Numbered from the stretch's first letter, positions 1 to 7,533 are shown. The stretch: 33,813 bases of DNA from Planctomycetaceae bacterium (GCA_011525745.1 WYBU01000147.1:1-33813); one strand, 5' to 3'. Program-made: numbers and translations. The notes: generated by a model not told the origin, from the sequence alone.

Positions 1-2
1 AC

Positions 3-75
<73 letters not shown>

Positions 76-87
76 GCATGTGTCAGG

Positions 88-116
88 AAGATAGGCGCGC
101 GGGGCGGCGGCGTCAA
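88..116 (-). promoter_or_regulatory. Promoter of tRNA-fMet
   Basis: On the minus strand TTGACG (116-111) is followed after 17 nt by TATCTT (93-88). The predicted start near position 81 lies about 6 nt before the mature tRNA 5' end. The promoter overlaps the region upstream of the divergent HAD gene, which argues against that gene starting before about position 150. Confidence 0.6.
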
Positions 117-188
117 GGCGCGGGCGACTTGTTGCGGGGCCTCCGCCGGACGACCATGCGGCCTGCGAACCGAGCCAACGGGTCGATC

Positions 189-878
189 ATGCAACAACCG
201 TGGGTCGAAACAACCGAGCGTTTCACGCGGCGCGAGGCCGGCGTCATCTTCGACATGGATGGCGTGCTGGTCGACAGCCAGACCGCGCATCTGGAAAGCT
301 GGAAGCAACTGGCGGCCGAGATCGGGCGAACCGTCACGGAAGAGCAATTCCGCGCCACTTTCGGCCGCACCAGCCGGGACATCATCGTTTCGCTCTTCGG
401 CCCGCGGCACAGCGACGCCGACTTGCGGCGGCTCGACGAGCGGAAAGAGTTCCTCTATCGCGAACTGATCCGCGGGCGCGTGCCGGCGATGCCGGGGGCG
501 ATCGAGCTGGTTCGCAGCATTCACGCGGCCGGCTTGCGCATCGCGGCCGGCTCGTCGGGTCCGGCGGAAAACGTGCGGCTTGTGATGGACGAGTTGGGGC
601 TGCACGCGTGGGTATCGGCCTGCGTCACGGGGCAGGATGTAACGCGGGGCAAGCCGGACCCGCAGGTGTTTGTGCTGGCGGCGCAACGGCTGGGGCTGTC
701 GCCGCGGCGGTGCGTGGTCGTCGAAGATGCGCCGGTGGGGATCGAGGCGGGGCGACGGGCGGGCTGCCGGACGATCGGACTGTGCGGGACGCACGGGCGC
801 GACGGGCTGACGGCGGCGGACGCGGTGGTTGAACGGCTTTCGCAGATTACGGCGGAAATGCTGGAGGGGTTATTGTGA
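189..878 (+). CDS. HAD-superfamily phosphatase (beta-phosphoglucomutase-like, subfamily IA)
   Basis: This 229-aa cytosolic hydrolase carries all four HAD motifs: DMDGVLVDS near residues 22-30 (nucleophile D22, acid/base D24), the Ser of AAGSSGP as motif II, K155 in RGKPDP as motif III, and VVEDAPVG (E179, D180) as the Mg-binding motif IV. A helical cap lies between motifs I and II, as in beta-phosphoglucomutase and phosphoglycolate or sugar-phosphate phosphatases. Family knowledge gives phosphate-ester hydrolysis or mutase chemistry through an aspartyl-phosphate; the substrate cannot be read from sequence. The frame is open from 78, and ATG 156 is another candidate. ATG 189 was chosen because homologues begin shortly before motif I, but none of the starts has a strong ribosome-binding site. 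The gene stands alone and is followed by a short heptad array. Confidence 0.88.
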   Translation: MQQPWVETTERFTRREAGVIFDMDGVLVDSQTAHLESWKQLAAEIGRTVTEEQFRATFGRTSRDIIVSLFGPRHSDADLRRLDERKEFLYRELIRGRVPAMPGAIELVRSIHAAGLRIAAGSSGPAENVRLVMDELGLHAWVSACVTGQDVTRGKPDPQVFVLAAQRLGLSPRRCVVVEDAPVGIEAGRRAGCRTIGLCGTHGRDGLTAADAVVERLSQITAEMLEGLL

Positions 879-900
879 TGGTATTTGTCGGTAAATAACC

Positions 901-921
901 GTCAGTGGTCAGTCGTCAGTC
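901..921 (+). repeat. Heptad array (GTCAGTS x3)
   Basis: Three perfect 7-bp periods lie 22 nt after the HAD stop codon. They resemble in period and placement the GTCGAAA arrays found after other genes in this window. Confidence 0.6.
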
Positions 922-1044
922 GCGGGGATCACGGGAGTGAGGTTGCCGGGACGCGGGTGCGAGAAGGGATTATCGCATCGGCGGAAGCTCGGACCGACAT
1001 GCGCATGGCTCGCTCGCGGATTACGAGGGGTTATCCCGGTACCC

Positions 1045-1080
1045 ATCATCGAGAGACCACCGCTGAATCGACGGGCCACC
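1045..1080 (+). repeat. Dispersed repeat B, copy 1
   Basis: A 36-bp element starts ATCATCG and continues with an imperfect hairpin around CCGCTGAATCGACGG and the tail GCCACC. It matches copies at 2197-2235 and 6294-6329. Confidence 0.6.
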
Positions 1081-1259
1081 CGGATCCGCGCGCTAGCGCT
1101 GGAGGCATGGATCGGCGCTCACGCCGATGAGGCGGCGGGCCGCCCGGCGGTTGCTTCGGGCGGCGGCGGGACTATGCTGTTCGGCGGGCCGGGAACAAGA
1201 TCACCTGAGTCGGGAATCGGGCGGCGATCCGGATTTCCCGCAACACAAGGGAGACACAA

Positions 1260-1844
1260 ATGAAGCGGATTCTTTGCGCATCGGTCGTGCTGGTGCTGTC
1301 GGCGTCGAGCCTGTTGATGGGGCGCTCCTCGGCGGTCGCCACCGAGCAGTTCGAGGTCGACGCGGTTCATTCGAGCGTTCTGTTCCGCGTCAAGCATCTG
1401 AACGTGTCTTACTTCCACGGGCGGTTCAACGACATCAGCGGCAAATTCGCCTTTTCGGATGATCCGTCGGCGTGCATGTTCGACATTCAAATCAAGACCG
1501 ACAGCGTCGACACGGGCAACGCCAAGCGCGAGCAGCACCTGAAAAGCCCGGACTTCTTCAACGCCAAGCAGTTCCCGACGATGGGCTTCAAGAGCAGTGA
1601 GGTGAAAAAATCGGGCGACAACACGTTCGACGTGACCGGCAGCCTGACGCTGCACGGCGTGACGAAGCCGCTGAGCGTAAAGCTGGAGCGGATCGGATCG
1701 GGCAAGGATCCGTGGGGCGGCTACCGAACGGGTTTCGAGAGCGTGTTCACGATCAAGCGCAGCGACTTCGGCATGTCGACCATGCCCGATGCGCTGGGTG
1801 ATGAGGTGCGCGTGACGGTGGCGGTCGAGGGCGTCCGGAAATAG
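1260..1844 (+). CDS. YceI-family periplasmic protein
   Basis: The 194-aa product starts with a Sec signal peptide (MKRILCASVVLVL..., probable cleavage after AVA near residue 27), followed by one YceI lipocalin-like beta barrel. Family signs are FEVDAVHSSVLFRVKHL at the start of the mature part, the GRF motif, TDSVDTGNAKREQHLKSPDFF in the middle, and the LTLHGVTKPL strand. YceI proteins bind isoprenoid-type lipids in the periplasm; the native ligand and role here are unknown. The length is typical. AGGGAG about 8 nt before ATG 1260 supports the start. The gene is monocistronic: a tRNA gene with its own promoter follows 68 bp later. Confidence 0.93.
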   Translation: MKRILCASVVLVLSASSLLMGRSSAVATEQFEVDAVHSSVLFRVKHLNVSYFHGRFNDISGKFAFSDDPSACMFDIQIKTDSVDTGNAKREQHLKSPDFFNAKQFPTMGFKSSEVKKSGDNTFDVTGSLTLHGVTKPLSVKLERIGSGKDPWGGYRTGFESVFTIKRSDFGMSTMPDALGDEVRVTVAVEGVRK

Positions 1845-1872
1845 CCGCGGGCGGCGGTGACGAATCGTGCTG

Positions 1873-1900
1873 TTGCCTGCGGGACCGACTCCGCTAGAAT
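1873..1900 (+). promoter_or_regulatory. Promoter of tRNA-Ala
   Basis: TTGCCT (1873-1878) and TAGAAT (1895-1900) are separated by 16 nt. Initiation near 1907 would leave a 6-nt leader before the tRNA at 1913. Confidence 0.6.
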
Positions 1901-1912
1901 AACAGCGCCAAC

Positions 1913-1985
1913 GGGGACGTAGCTCAGTTGGGAGAGCGGTGCGTTCGCAATGCACAGGTCAGGGGTTCGAACCCCCTCGTCTCCA
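1913..1985 (+). tRNA. tRNA-Ala (CGC)
   Basis: The acceptor stem GGGGACG/CGTCTCC contains the G3·T70 wobble pair, the main identity element for alanyl-tRNA synthetase. The anticodon loop TTCGCAA gives anticodon CGC, reading GCG, a frequent codon in this G+C-rich genome. D arm GCTC/GAGC and T arm AGGGG/CCCCT pair fully. Discriminator is A73 and CCA is not encoded. Length is 73 nt. Confidence 0.96.
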
Positions 1986-2071
1986 ATTCCTCCCCCTTGC
2001 TGCTACGATAAGGGACCGATACGCCTGGCGGCGGTCAGGCGGCGCGAAAGCCGCGTCTTCGCAGGAAAGCC

Positions 2072-2188
2072 GTGAACCGGGGAACGAAGAAACGGCGCGG
2101 AGGAAAGTCAAAATTCGGAAAGAAGAATACGCAAAAGGATCGGCGAACGGCGGCGGATGGAAGAAACGCGCATCGGGGAGCGCTGTGA
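2072..2188 (+). CDS. Possible 38-aa basic microprotein
   Basis: A GTG-initiated frame encodes about 38 residues rich in Lys, Arg and Gly (NRGTKKRRGGKSKFGKKN near the N-terminus) and ends with TGA. AGGA at 2063-2066 sits 5 nt before the GTG. The composition recalls tiny ribosome- or RNA-binding proteins such as the Thx/bS31 family, but the match is by eye only and weak. Against it, only about 21 of 37 sense codons end in G or C, unlike the neighbouring genes, and a second open frame of 116 codons overlaps it. It lies between tRNA-Ala and lepA, where no other gene is seen. Confidence 0.25.
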   Translation: MNRGTKKRRGGKSKFGKKNTQKDRRTAADGRNAHRGAL

Positions 2189-2196
2189 GACATCTT

Positions 2197-2235
2197 ATCA
2201 TCGTGAACCCGCCGCTGAAGCGGTGTACCACGTGG
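2197..2235 (+). repeat. Dispersed repeat B, copy 2
   Basis: ATCATCGTGAACCCGCCG begins the copy, followed by CTGAAGCGG and a short tail. CCGCTGAAGCGG can form a small hairpin. It ends about 60 bp before the lepA start codon. Confidence 0.6.
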
Positions 2236-2296
2236 ACCCCGGCGCGGGCGCTTGACGTTCGGATTGAGGATCAATCGGCGCGGCTGTGATTGAGGC

Positions 2297-4141
2297 ATGG
2301 ACATCTCGCGAATCCGCAACTTCTGCATCATCGCTCACATCGACCACGGCAAGAGCACGCTGGCCGACCGGCTGCTCGTGAAGACCGGGGCGGTCGCCGA
2401 GCGCGAGATGCGCGAGCAGTTCCTCGACGACATGGATCTGGAGCGCGAGAAGGGCATCACGATCAAGGCCAACCGCGCGACGCTCGATTACGACTACGCG
2501 CCGACCGCCAATCACAAGCCCAGCCCCTACGACATCGGACCGGTGCAGCGCGGCGCTTACATGTTGAACCTCATCGACACGCCGGGGCATGTCGATTTTC
2601 ACTATGAAGTCAGCCGCGCCCTGGCCGCGTGCGAGGGGGCGCTGCTGCTGGTCGACGCCTCGCAGGGCATCGAGGCGCAGACGCTGGCGAACGCCTACAA
2701 GGCGATCGACGCCGGTCTGACGATCATTCCCGTCGTGAACAAGATCGACCTGGCCTCGGCCCATCCCGAGGACACCGCGCTGGAGATCGAAAACATCATC
2801 GGCCTGCCGGCCGACAGCGCGCTGTTCGTCTCGGCCAAGACGGGCGTAGGGATCGACGAACTGCTGCGGACCATCGTCGAGCGGATACCGCCGCCGAAGG
2901 GCGATCCGGAAGCGCCGCTGCGGGCGCTGATCTACGACGCCAAGGTCGATCCGCATCGCGGCGTCATCTGCCATCTGCGCGTCTTCGACGGCGTGATCGC
3001 CCGTCACGACAAGATCGACCTGATGAGCATCGGGCGCAGCTATCACGCCAGCGACGTGGGCAAATTCCGGCCGCGGATCGTCAGTACCGAGCGGCTGACG
3101 GCGGGCGAGGTGGGCTATCTGTTCGCGGGGATCAAGACGATCCACGACGTGCACATCGGCGACACGGTGACGCACAGCAGCCGGCGGTGCGCGGCGGCGA
3201 TGCCGGGGTATCAGCCGCCGCGGCAGATGGTGTTCTGCGATTTCTATCCCGGGCCGGGGACGACGAGCATCCAGCTTCGCGAGGCGATGGAGACGCTGTG
3301 GCTGAATGACAGCAGCTTCTCGTTCGAGCCGGCGACCAGCGCGGCGCTGGGAACGGGCTTTCGCTGCGGCTTTCTCGGCTTGCTGCACATGAGCATCATT
3401 CAGGAGCGGCTGGAGCGCGAGTGCGAAGTCGACCTGGTGCAGACCGCGCCGACGGTGCCGTTCGAGATCGTGCTGAACGACGGGAGCGTGCAGCGGATCG
3501 AAAGCCCGGCCGATCTGCCGGAGGCGAGTCACTACCGGGAGGTCCGCGAGCCGATCATCAAGTGCGACATCATCGTGCGGGCGCAGGACATCGGCAACTT
3601 GATGAAGCTGGCCGAGGATCGCCGCGGCACGCACCAGAAGACCGAGTACCTGTCGCCGCAGCGCGTGATGCTGACGTATCAGTTTCCGCTGTGCGAAGTT
3701 ATTTACGACTTTTACGATCGGCTGAAGAGCCTGTCGAGCGGCTACGGCACGATGGACTACGAGGTGATCGGGTTCCAGGCCGGCGAACTGGTGAAGCTGA
3801 ACATTCTGGTCAACGGATCGCCGGTCGATGCGCTGTCGGTGATCGTGCACCGCACCAAGGCCGAGCAGCGCGGCCGGCGGTTGATCACGCGGCTGAAAAA
3901 GGAAATCGCGCGACACCTGTTCGAGATTCCGCTTCAGGCGGCGATCGGGAACAAGGTAATCGCGCGGGAGTCGATCAAGCCGGTGCGCAAGGACGTGACG
4001 GCGAAGTGCTACGGCGGCGACGTGACGCGCAAGCGCAAGCTGCTGGAGAAGCAGAAGGAAGGCAAGAAACGGATGAAGCAGGTGGGGCAGGTGGCGATAC
4101 CGCAGGAGGCGTTCATGGCGGTGCTGGATCCGGGGGATTAG
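2297..4141 (+). CDS. lepA: Elongation factor 4 (translational GTPase LepA)
   Basis: The 614-aa protein is a complete LepA/EF-4, a ribosome-associated GTPase implicated in back-translocation and 30S biogenesis. G motifs are visible: AHIDHGKS (13-20), KGITIKA with the switch I Thr, DTPGH (94-98), NKID (148-151) and SAK (179-181). The domains follow the usual LepA order, with no EF-G domain IV and with the LepA-specific C-terminal region ending KRMKQVGQVAIPQEAFMAVL. An extra loop of roughly 15 residues lies between TLDYDY and the strand before DTPGH, compared with the E. coli form. The conserved Ser after VDF is replaced by His (VDFHYEV). MDISRIRNF is the canonical family start; GAGG just upstream is close to the ATG. 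The gene is monocistronic. Confidence 0.97.
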   Translation: MDISRIRNFCIIAHIDHGKSTLADRLLVKTGAVAEREMREQFLDDMDLEREKGITIKANRATLDYDYAPTANHKPSPYDIGPVQRGAYMLNLIDTPGHVDFHYEVSRALAACEGALLLVDASQGIEAQTLANAYKAIDAGLTIIPVVNKIDLASAHPEDTALEIENIIGLPADSALFVSAKTGVGIDELLRTIVERIPPPKGDPEAPLRALIYDAKVDPHRGVICHLRVFDGVIARHDKIDLMSIGRSYHASDVGKFRPRIVSTERLTAGEVGYLFAGIKTIHDVHIGDTVTHSSRRCAAAMPGYQPPRQMVFCDFYPGPGTTSIQLREAMETLWLNDSSFSFEPATSAALGTGFRCGFLGLLHMSIIQERLERECEVDLVQTAPTVPFEIVLNDGSVQRIESPADLPEASHYREVREPIIKCDIIVRAQDIGNLMKLAEDRRGTHQKTEYLSPQRVMLTYQFPLCEVIYDFYDRLKSLSSGYGTMDYEVIGFQAGELVKLNILVNGSPVDALSVIVHRTKAEQRGRRLITRLKKEIARHLFEIPLQAAIGNKVIARESIKPVRKDVTAKCYGGDVTRKRKLLEKQKEGKKRMKQVGQVAIPQEAFMAVLDPGD

Positions 4142-4210
4142 AGTCGAAAGTGGGAATTCAAGAGTCGAAACGAAACGTCGAAACGTCGAAGAATCGAAAA
4201 GTCGAAACAA
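4141..4210 (+). repeat. GTCGAAA(C) heptad/octad array
   Basis: Starting at the lepA stop codon, GTCGAAA and its 8-bp variant GTCGAAAC recur several times, including two perfect GAAACGTC octads in tandem. It cannot form a simple hairpin and encodes nothing recognisable. Confidence 0.7.
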
Positions 4211-4336
4211 GCAACTGATGTAAGCGACGGAGCGACAAAGGGAAGGTTGGGGCGAATCGACTCACGAAGCAGACGGCCCCGGATGGCGCGGCGGGCTGTA
4301 GCCACGGGCGTAGATCGCCGAAGGCGGACAGAACCC

Positions 4337-4360
4337 GTGATAAACGGCATTTGTTATCAC
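4337..4360. promoter_or_regulatory. Inverted repeat GTGATAA-N10-TTATCAC
   Basis: Arms GTGATAA (4337-4343) and TTATCAC (4354-4360) are perfectly symmetric in an AT-richer island. It could be a protein-binding site or a small hairpin. No promoter is obvious beside it, and it lies between two converging genes, so a transcription-factor role is uncertain. Confidence 0.35.
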
Positions 4361-4608
4361 AATTCCGCCGGAGGGCGAACGGCGCCGTCCGATCGACGCC
4401 GACAGCGTGGACCCGCAGCCCTGGAAAAAAACGCGACGCGGCGCGCTCCCCCCGAAGCGCGCCGCGGTCGCTGGTCCGCCGCCCGCGCTGCCGCGATGCT
4501 TTTCCCCCCGGAAAGCACGAGCCCTTCTGGCCGCGGCGGCAGGCGACGGAAATTCTCTGTTTCGACCGTCGTCGATGACGGTTGATGCGGCGGGCGACGG
4601 GATGATGC

Positions 4609-4655
4609 GCACGGGCTGCAAGCCCGTGCCACGCGTTCACGGGCGAGACGCCCGT
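4609..4655. repeat. Dispersed palindrome A, two hairpins
   Basis: Hairpin one has arms GCACGGGCT/AGCCCGTGC (4609-4617, 4621-4629) with a 3-nt loop. Hairpin two has arms ACGGGCG/CGCCCGT (4639-4645, 4649-4655) with a 3-nt loop. Related copies are at 11556-11576, 27434-27450 and 27460-27476. They behave like REP-type extragenic palindromes. Confidence 0.7.
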
Positions 4656-4686
4656 ACCACCCATCATCCAGCGCCCGTATCACGCA

Positions 4687-6033
4687 TCATTCCACGCCCG
4701 TACCGTGCGACGCGTGGTTGCACGGCCGCAAGCCGAGCGATTCGAGCGACAGTGCGTCCTCCTGTTCAATGACCCCGTCGTCCGCCGCCGGACGCTGCGC
4801 GTGGACGGCCTTCAGATAGTCGTCGATGCCGATTGTCGGAATTCGCAGGCCGACGCCGTAGGCCAGCGCCATCGGGGCGCTCTGCGTGCCGATGGGAAAC
4901 ACGCGCGGGCTGAGGCCGGCGCGCATCAGGCGGGCGTCGATGTCCAGCACCTGCTGGGCCGAGGCGGCCTCGGACATGATGCTCTCGGCGCCGGAGGTGT
5001 GCTCCAGGCCGAGCAGATGACCCAGCTCGTGGCCGCCCACGTTGGCGATGGCCTGTGCGACCGCGCTCCACTCGGGCTGCAACGTGTCGAACAGCGCGAT
5101 CGTCTCGGTGTAAATGATCGCTTCCTGCTGCGTCTGGCCGTTGAACCAGTCGACGCTGTCGGCCAGACCGAGATAGGCGGCGCTGTAACCGCCGAAGTAG
5201 AGCACGCTGTGCGGCCCGACGGGGCGGGCGTCGATGTCGCTGCGGTAGAACGTCACGTTGAAGTCGGCGTAGTCCTCGCGGAGCAACTGCACCACGCGGT
5301 CGATGATCTGCTGCTGATGTCGCTCGAGACGCGGGGCGATGGCCTTGGCGCTGAACGGCGGCACGCTTTGCAGCGGTTCCGACGCGATCTGAATAAACGA
5401 GCCGCCGCGGAATTCGAGCCAGACGACCTGCGAATTCGGCCCCGGCGCCTGGCCGATCGAAGGCGTGCGCGTCAGCGCCAGCGTGTACGCGGCGGTCGGC
5501 TGTGCCGCGGCGTTCGACAGGCCGGCCGTCTTGCCGGCGACGACGATATAAACGAATTCGTAATCGCGGCGCAGGCGGGCCGCGATGCGCGGATCGCGCT
5601 GGGCGGCGTAGTAGTTGCGGTCGTCGTTGGCCTCAATCAGCATCTCGTCCGAGCCGAACAGGGCGGCGCGGGTGTCGATGCTGGAACGCACGTCGATGGT
5701 GATCAGCTCGCCGGCGCGGACGGGACCGACGCGATAGACGTCGATGTCGTAGGCGCTGTTGAGGTCGCCGGTCAGATCGACGCGCTGGCCGTCGCCCCAT
5801 TCGAGGAGCTGGGCCGAAGGGAAATCGTCGCCGGCGTCGTTTTCACTGATGGCCGGTCGGGCGCTGGCGTCGGAGGAAGCGCCGGCGAGGAGGCGCAGGG
5901 CGTCGAGCGGACTGCCGGAGCCGTCTTGCGTCAGCGTGGGCGCGGCGTCGCAGGAGAGCAGCGCAAGGGCCGATATCGAGGCGAGCGCCGATAAGGCGCG
6001 GACGGATGGCGAGCGTGGCCGGGGGGAAGGCAT
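4687..6033 (-). CDS. Metzincin-type zinc metalloprotease lipoprotein
   Basis: The 448-aa protein begins with a basic stretch, a hydrophobic segment and the lipobox LLSC (C28), so it should be lipid-anchored. Residues of about 60-180 contain a beta-rich domain with DVYRVGPVRAGELITIDV, resembling bacterial pre-peptidase C-terminal (PPC) domains. The catalytic domain shows HELGHLLGLEH (H335, E336, H339, H345), the full HExxHxxGxxH zinc motif of metzincins, followed by a plausible Met-turn (ESIMSEA). Family knowledge gives extracytoplasmic peptide-bond hydrolysis; the substrate is unknown. ATG 6033 was preferred over 6099 because GGAG lies 8 nt upstream and the signal sequence then starts properly. 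The PPC-like domain precedes the peptidase here, whereas it usually follows it. Confidence 0.85.
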   Translation of the reverse strand: MPSPRPRSPSVRALSALASISALALLSCDAAPTLTQDGSGSPLDALRLLAGASSDASARPAISENDAGDDFPSAQLLEWGDGQRVDLTGDLNSAYDIDVYRVGPVRAGELITIDVRSSIDTRAALFGSDEMLIEANDDRNYYAAQRDPRIAARLRRDYEFVYIVVAGKTAGLSNAAAQPTAAYTLALTRTPSIGQAPGPNSQVVWLEFRGGSFIQIASEPLQSVPPFSAKAIAPRLERHQQQIIDRVVQLLREDYADFNVTFYRSDIDARPVGPHSVLYFGGYSAAYLGLADSVDWFNGQTQQEAIIYTETIALFDTLQPEWSAVAQAIANVGGHELGHLLGLEHTSGAESIMSEAASAQQVLDIDARLMRAGLSPRVFPIGTQSAPMALAYGVGLRIPTIGIDDYLKAVHAQRPAADDGVIEQEDALSLESLGLRPCNHASHGTGVE

Positions 6034-6293
6034 CGGAGCGACTCCGAGGGAGACTCGTCGCTGCCGACCTCCGAGATGGGCCAGCTCTGGCCGCGTCATC
6101 GGCGAGTGCGGCGGGAATCATGAATTGCGAGTGGCCGTTTGATTCAAACGCGCAAAGGTCGGCGGGGGGAGCCGACTGAAATCGCGATAAAAACGGACGA
6201 TGTGCGGGGATAGGCGCATGAGGGCGCGTGACGTGGATGCGACGGGTTGCTTGCAGGTTCGCGTGCGCGTTCGGCTGGTTGCTTCGAGGTCCG

Positions 6294-6329
6294 ATCATCG
6301 CGAACCCGCCGCCGAATCGGCGGGCCACC
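6294..6329 (+). repeat. Dispersed repeat B, copy 3
   Basis: This is the best-formed copy. Arms CCCGCCG (6305-6311) and CGGCGGG (6318-6324) flank CCGAAT, preceded by ATCATCGCGAA and followed by CCACC. It lies 66 bp before the methyltransferase ATG. Confidence 0.7.
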
Positions 6330-6357
6330 CGATGGGCGCGCGTAACGGGGGCGTCGT

Positions 6358-6363
6358 TATAAT
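6358..6363 (+). promoter_or_regulatory. -10 element of the methyltransferase gene
   Basis: A perfect TATAAT gives a predicted start near 6370, between repeat B and the coding frame. The -35 region is not recognisable. Confidence 0.45.
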
Positions 6364-6395
6364 CCGCCCGCGTGTTCTCGCCCGTACATAAGACG

Positions 6396-7286
6396 ATGGA
6401 CCGCGACGATCTGCTGCGGCCGGAATGCGCCGAAGTCCTTGACGAGCTTTTCGCCTTGATGCGCTGGATGCAGACGCACGGGCTGGAATACTCGTCGTGG
6501 TACGGCCGGCTGGGGGCCTGGCCGTCGGCGTGGGAATGGATCAACCGGGGGCAAGACTACGAGCCGTGGCCGGGAAATCCGGATGAAATCCGCGTGCCCT
6601 GGTTTCTGCTGTGGGAGATCGCGTGGCTGGCCACGCACGCGCGGCTGACGCGCGGCGGATGCGTGCTGGACATGGGCGGTTCGGCGTCGCTGTTCGCATG
6701 TCTGCTGGCGGCGCGGGGCATGGAGGTGCACACGATCGAGCTGAACAACAAACTCGTGGCGCATACCTGGCGGTTGGCTCAGCGCACGGGCTGGCGGCTG
6801 CACGCGCGAACAATGGACATGCGGCATCCGGAGTTTCCGCAGGGGACGTTCGATCACGTGTTCAGCGTGTGCGTGCTGGAACATTTGCCGGTGTCGGGAC
6901 GCGTGGCGTGCAATCGGCAGGTGCGGCGGCTGCTGCGGCCGGGTGGGACGGCGGGATTCACGTTCGACTACGGCAATCCCCAGGCGTTCGCGCGGCTGGA
7001 TACGCCGCGGGACGTGCGGCGGCAGATCGTCGAGCCGTCGGGGCTGGCGCTCGATCCGGCGCACGAATTTGCGGACAACGGAAAGCGTTATTTGTTCGCG
7101 CCGCAGTATTTCGGGTTTGGGCGCGCGACGGCCGGGTTTGCGCGGACGTACGCGTGGCTGCGGGGGGAAGTGCATCGATGGCGGCCGGCGGCGCGGGATG
7201 CGCGATACACGTTCGGGGCGGTGGTGATGGGCAAGGAGGGCGGGGGATCCAGGTCCGAGCCGCAATCGCCATCGCCGCGAGAATGA
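6396..7286 (+). CDS. Class I SAM-dependent methyltransferase
   Basis: The product is about 296 aa. The Rossmann-type core starts with motif I VLDMGGSAS (residues 90-98), the acidic end of strand 2 is VHTIEL, motif II is FDHVFSVCVLEHL (152-164), and LLRPGGTAGFTFDYG is the post-motif III loop, all as in the Methyltransf_11-type family. The substrate is not evident. An N-terminal region of about 80 residues rich in Trp and Tyr (WYGRLGAW) is not one I recognise. GTG 6372 is an in-frame alternative start; ATG 6396 leaves a 26-nt leader from the TATAAT at 6358. The last residues (GSRSEPQSPSPRE) are encoded by a copy of dispersed repeat C, so the original C-terminus probably ended near VVMGKEG. It is convergent with the lipoprotein gene downstream. 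Confidence 0.85.
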   Translation: MDRDDLLRPECAEVLDELFALMRWMQTHGLEYSSWYGRLGAWPSAWEWINRGQDYEPWPGNPDEIRVPWFLLWEIAWLATHARLTRGGCVLDMGGSASLFACLLAARGMEVHTIELNNKLVAHTWRLAQRTGWRLHARTMDMRHPEFPQGTFDHVFSVCVLEHLPVSGRVACNRQVRRLLRPGGTAGFTFDYGNPQAFARLDTPRDVRRQIVEPSGLALDPAHEFADNGKRYLFAPQYFGFGRATAGFARTYAWLRGEVHRWRPAARDARYTFGAVVMGKEGGGSRSEPQSPSPRE

Positions 7287-7461
7287 TCCGAGCCGCAAGC
7301 GCCAGTGCCGCGGCCAACGCCGATGCGAATCGACGAATTCGCGGGAAGGGATTCCTGCGGAAACGGGGTGCGAGAAGGGATCCTCACACCAGCTTGCGCC
7401 AGCGATGCGGTTCCTTAGCGATGCAGGGTTGGCTCCGGTGCTGGCGCTTGGGGCTCGGATC
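7253..7461. repeat. Dispersed repeat C (three copies) and repeat D
   Basis: Two direct copies of GATCCGAGCCGCAAGCGCCA-type sequence lie at 7253-7279 and 7285-7311, and an inverted copy at 7432-7461, making an inverted pair about 120 bp apart. Between them at 7325-7355 is repeat D (GCGAATCGACGAATTCGCGG, then GAAGGGATTCC), which also occurs at 15166-15196. The gap 7287-7591 has no supported gene. Confidence 0.65.
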
Positions 7462-7489
7462 AAACTCGGATCAAACTTAGCGGCGCCGC

Positions 7490-7533
7490 AAGAAAGAAAA
7501 CGGGCGTGGAGGATCGCTCGGTCCGCCACGCCC
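7490..7533 (-). terminator. Rho-independent terminator of the lipoprotein gene
   Basis: On the minus strand GGGCGTGG (7533-7526) pairs with CCACGCCC (7509-7502), extended inward by GGA/TCC around one mismatch, and is followed at once by TTTTCTTTCTT (7500-7490). It lies 58 bp after the stop codon of the lipoprotein gene. It is the clearest intrinsic terminator in the window. Confidence 0.85.

Larger units (their letters stand above)
879..1259. other. Intergenic stretch with repeats, no gene seen
   Basis: The gap between the HAD gene and the YceI gene holds three heptads at 901-921 (GTCAGTG, GTCAGTC, GTCAGTC) just after the HAD stop, and a copy of dispersed repeat B at 1045-1080. Frames crossing it lack coherent protein character. 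A weak promoter candidate for the YceI gene is TTGCTT (1151-1156), 16 nt, TATGCT (1173-1178). Confidence 0.5.
4211..4686. other. Intergenic region with palindromes, no gene seen
   Basis: This gap lies between two genes pointing at each other, lepA and the metzincin lipoprotein. It holds a symmetric GTGATAA/TTATCAC element at 4337-4360 and two perfect hairpins at 4609-4655. Several frames of 70-170 codons cross it on both strands, but their translations are Arg/Ala/Pro-rich and show no domain. Confidence 0.5.
6034..6371. other. Divergent intergenic region with repeat B
   Basis: The gap separates the minus-strand metzincin lipoprotein from the plus-strand methyltransferase. It contains repeat B copy 3 (6294-6329) and a TATAAT hexamer (6358-6363). 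No clear -35 partner was found for the TATAAT. No coding signal was seen. Confidence 0.5.

Noticed and set aside
2198..4210. Long minus-strand open frame of 670 codons opposite lepA
   Set aside because: The translation is Arg/His/Leu-rich without domains and lies fully opposite lepA. It is a high-GC antisense shadow.
4158..4683. Several frames of 70-170 codons between lepA and the metzincin gene
   Set aside because: Translations run through palindromes and heptad repeats, and no frame has a domain or start signal.
6372..6395. GTG 6372 as methyltransferase start
   Set aside because: It would lie almost at the predicted transcription start and adds residues with no visible role; ATG 6396 is preferred though not proven.
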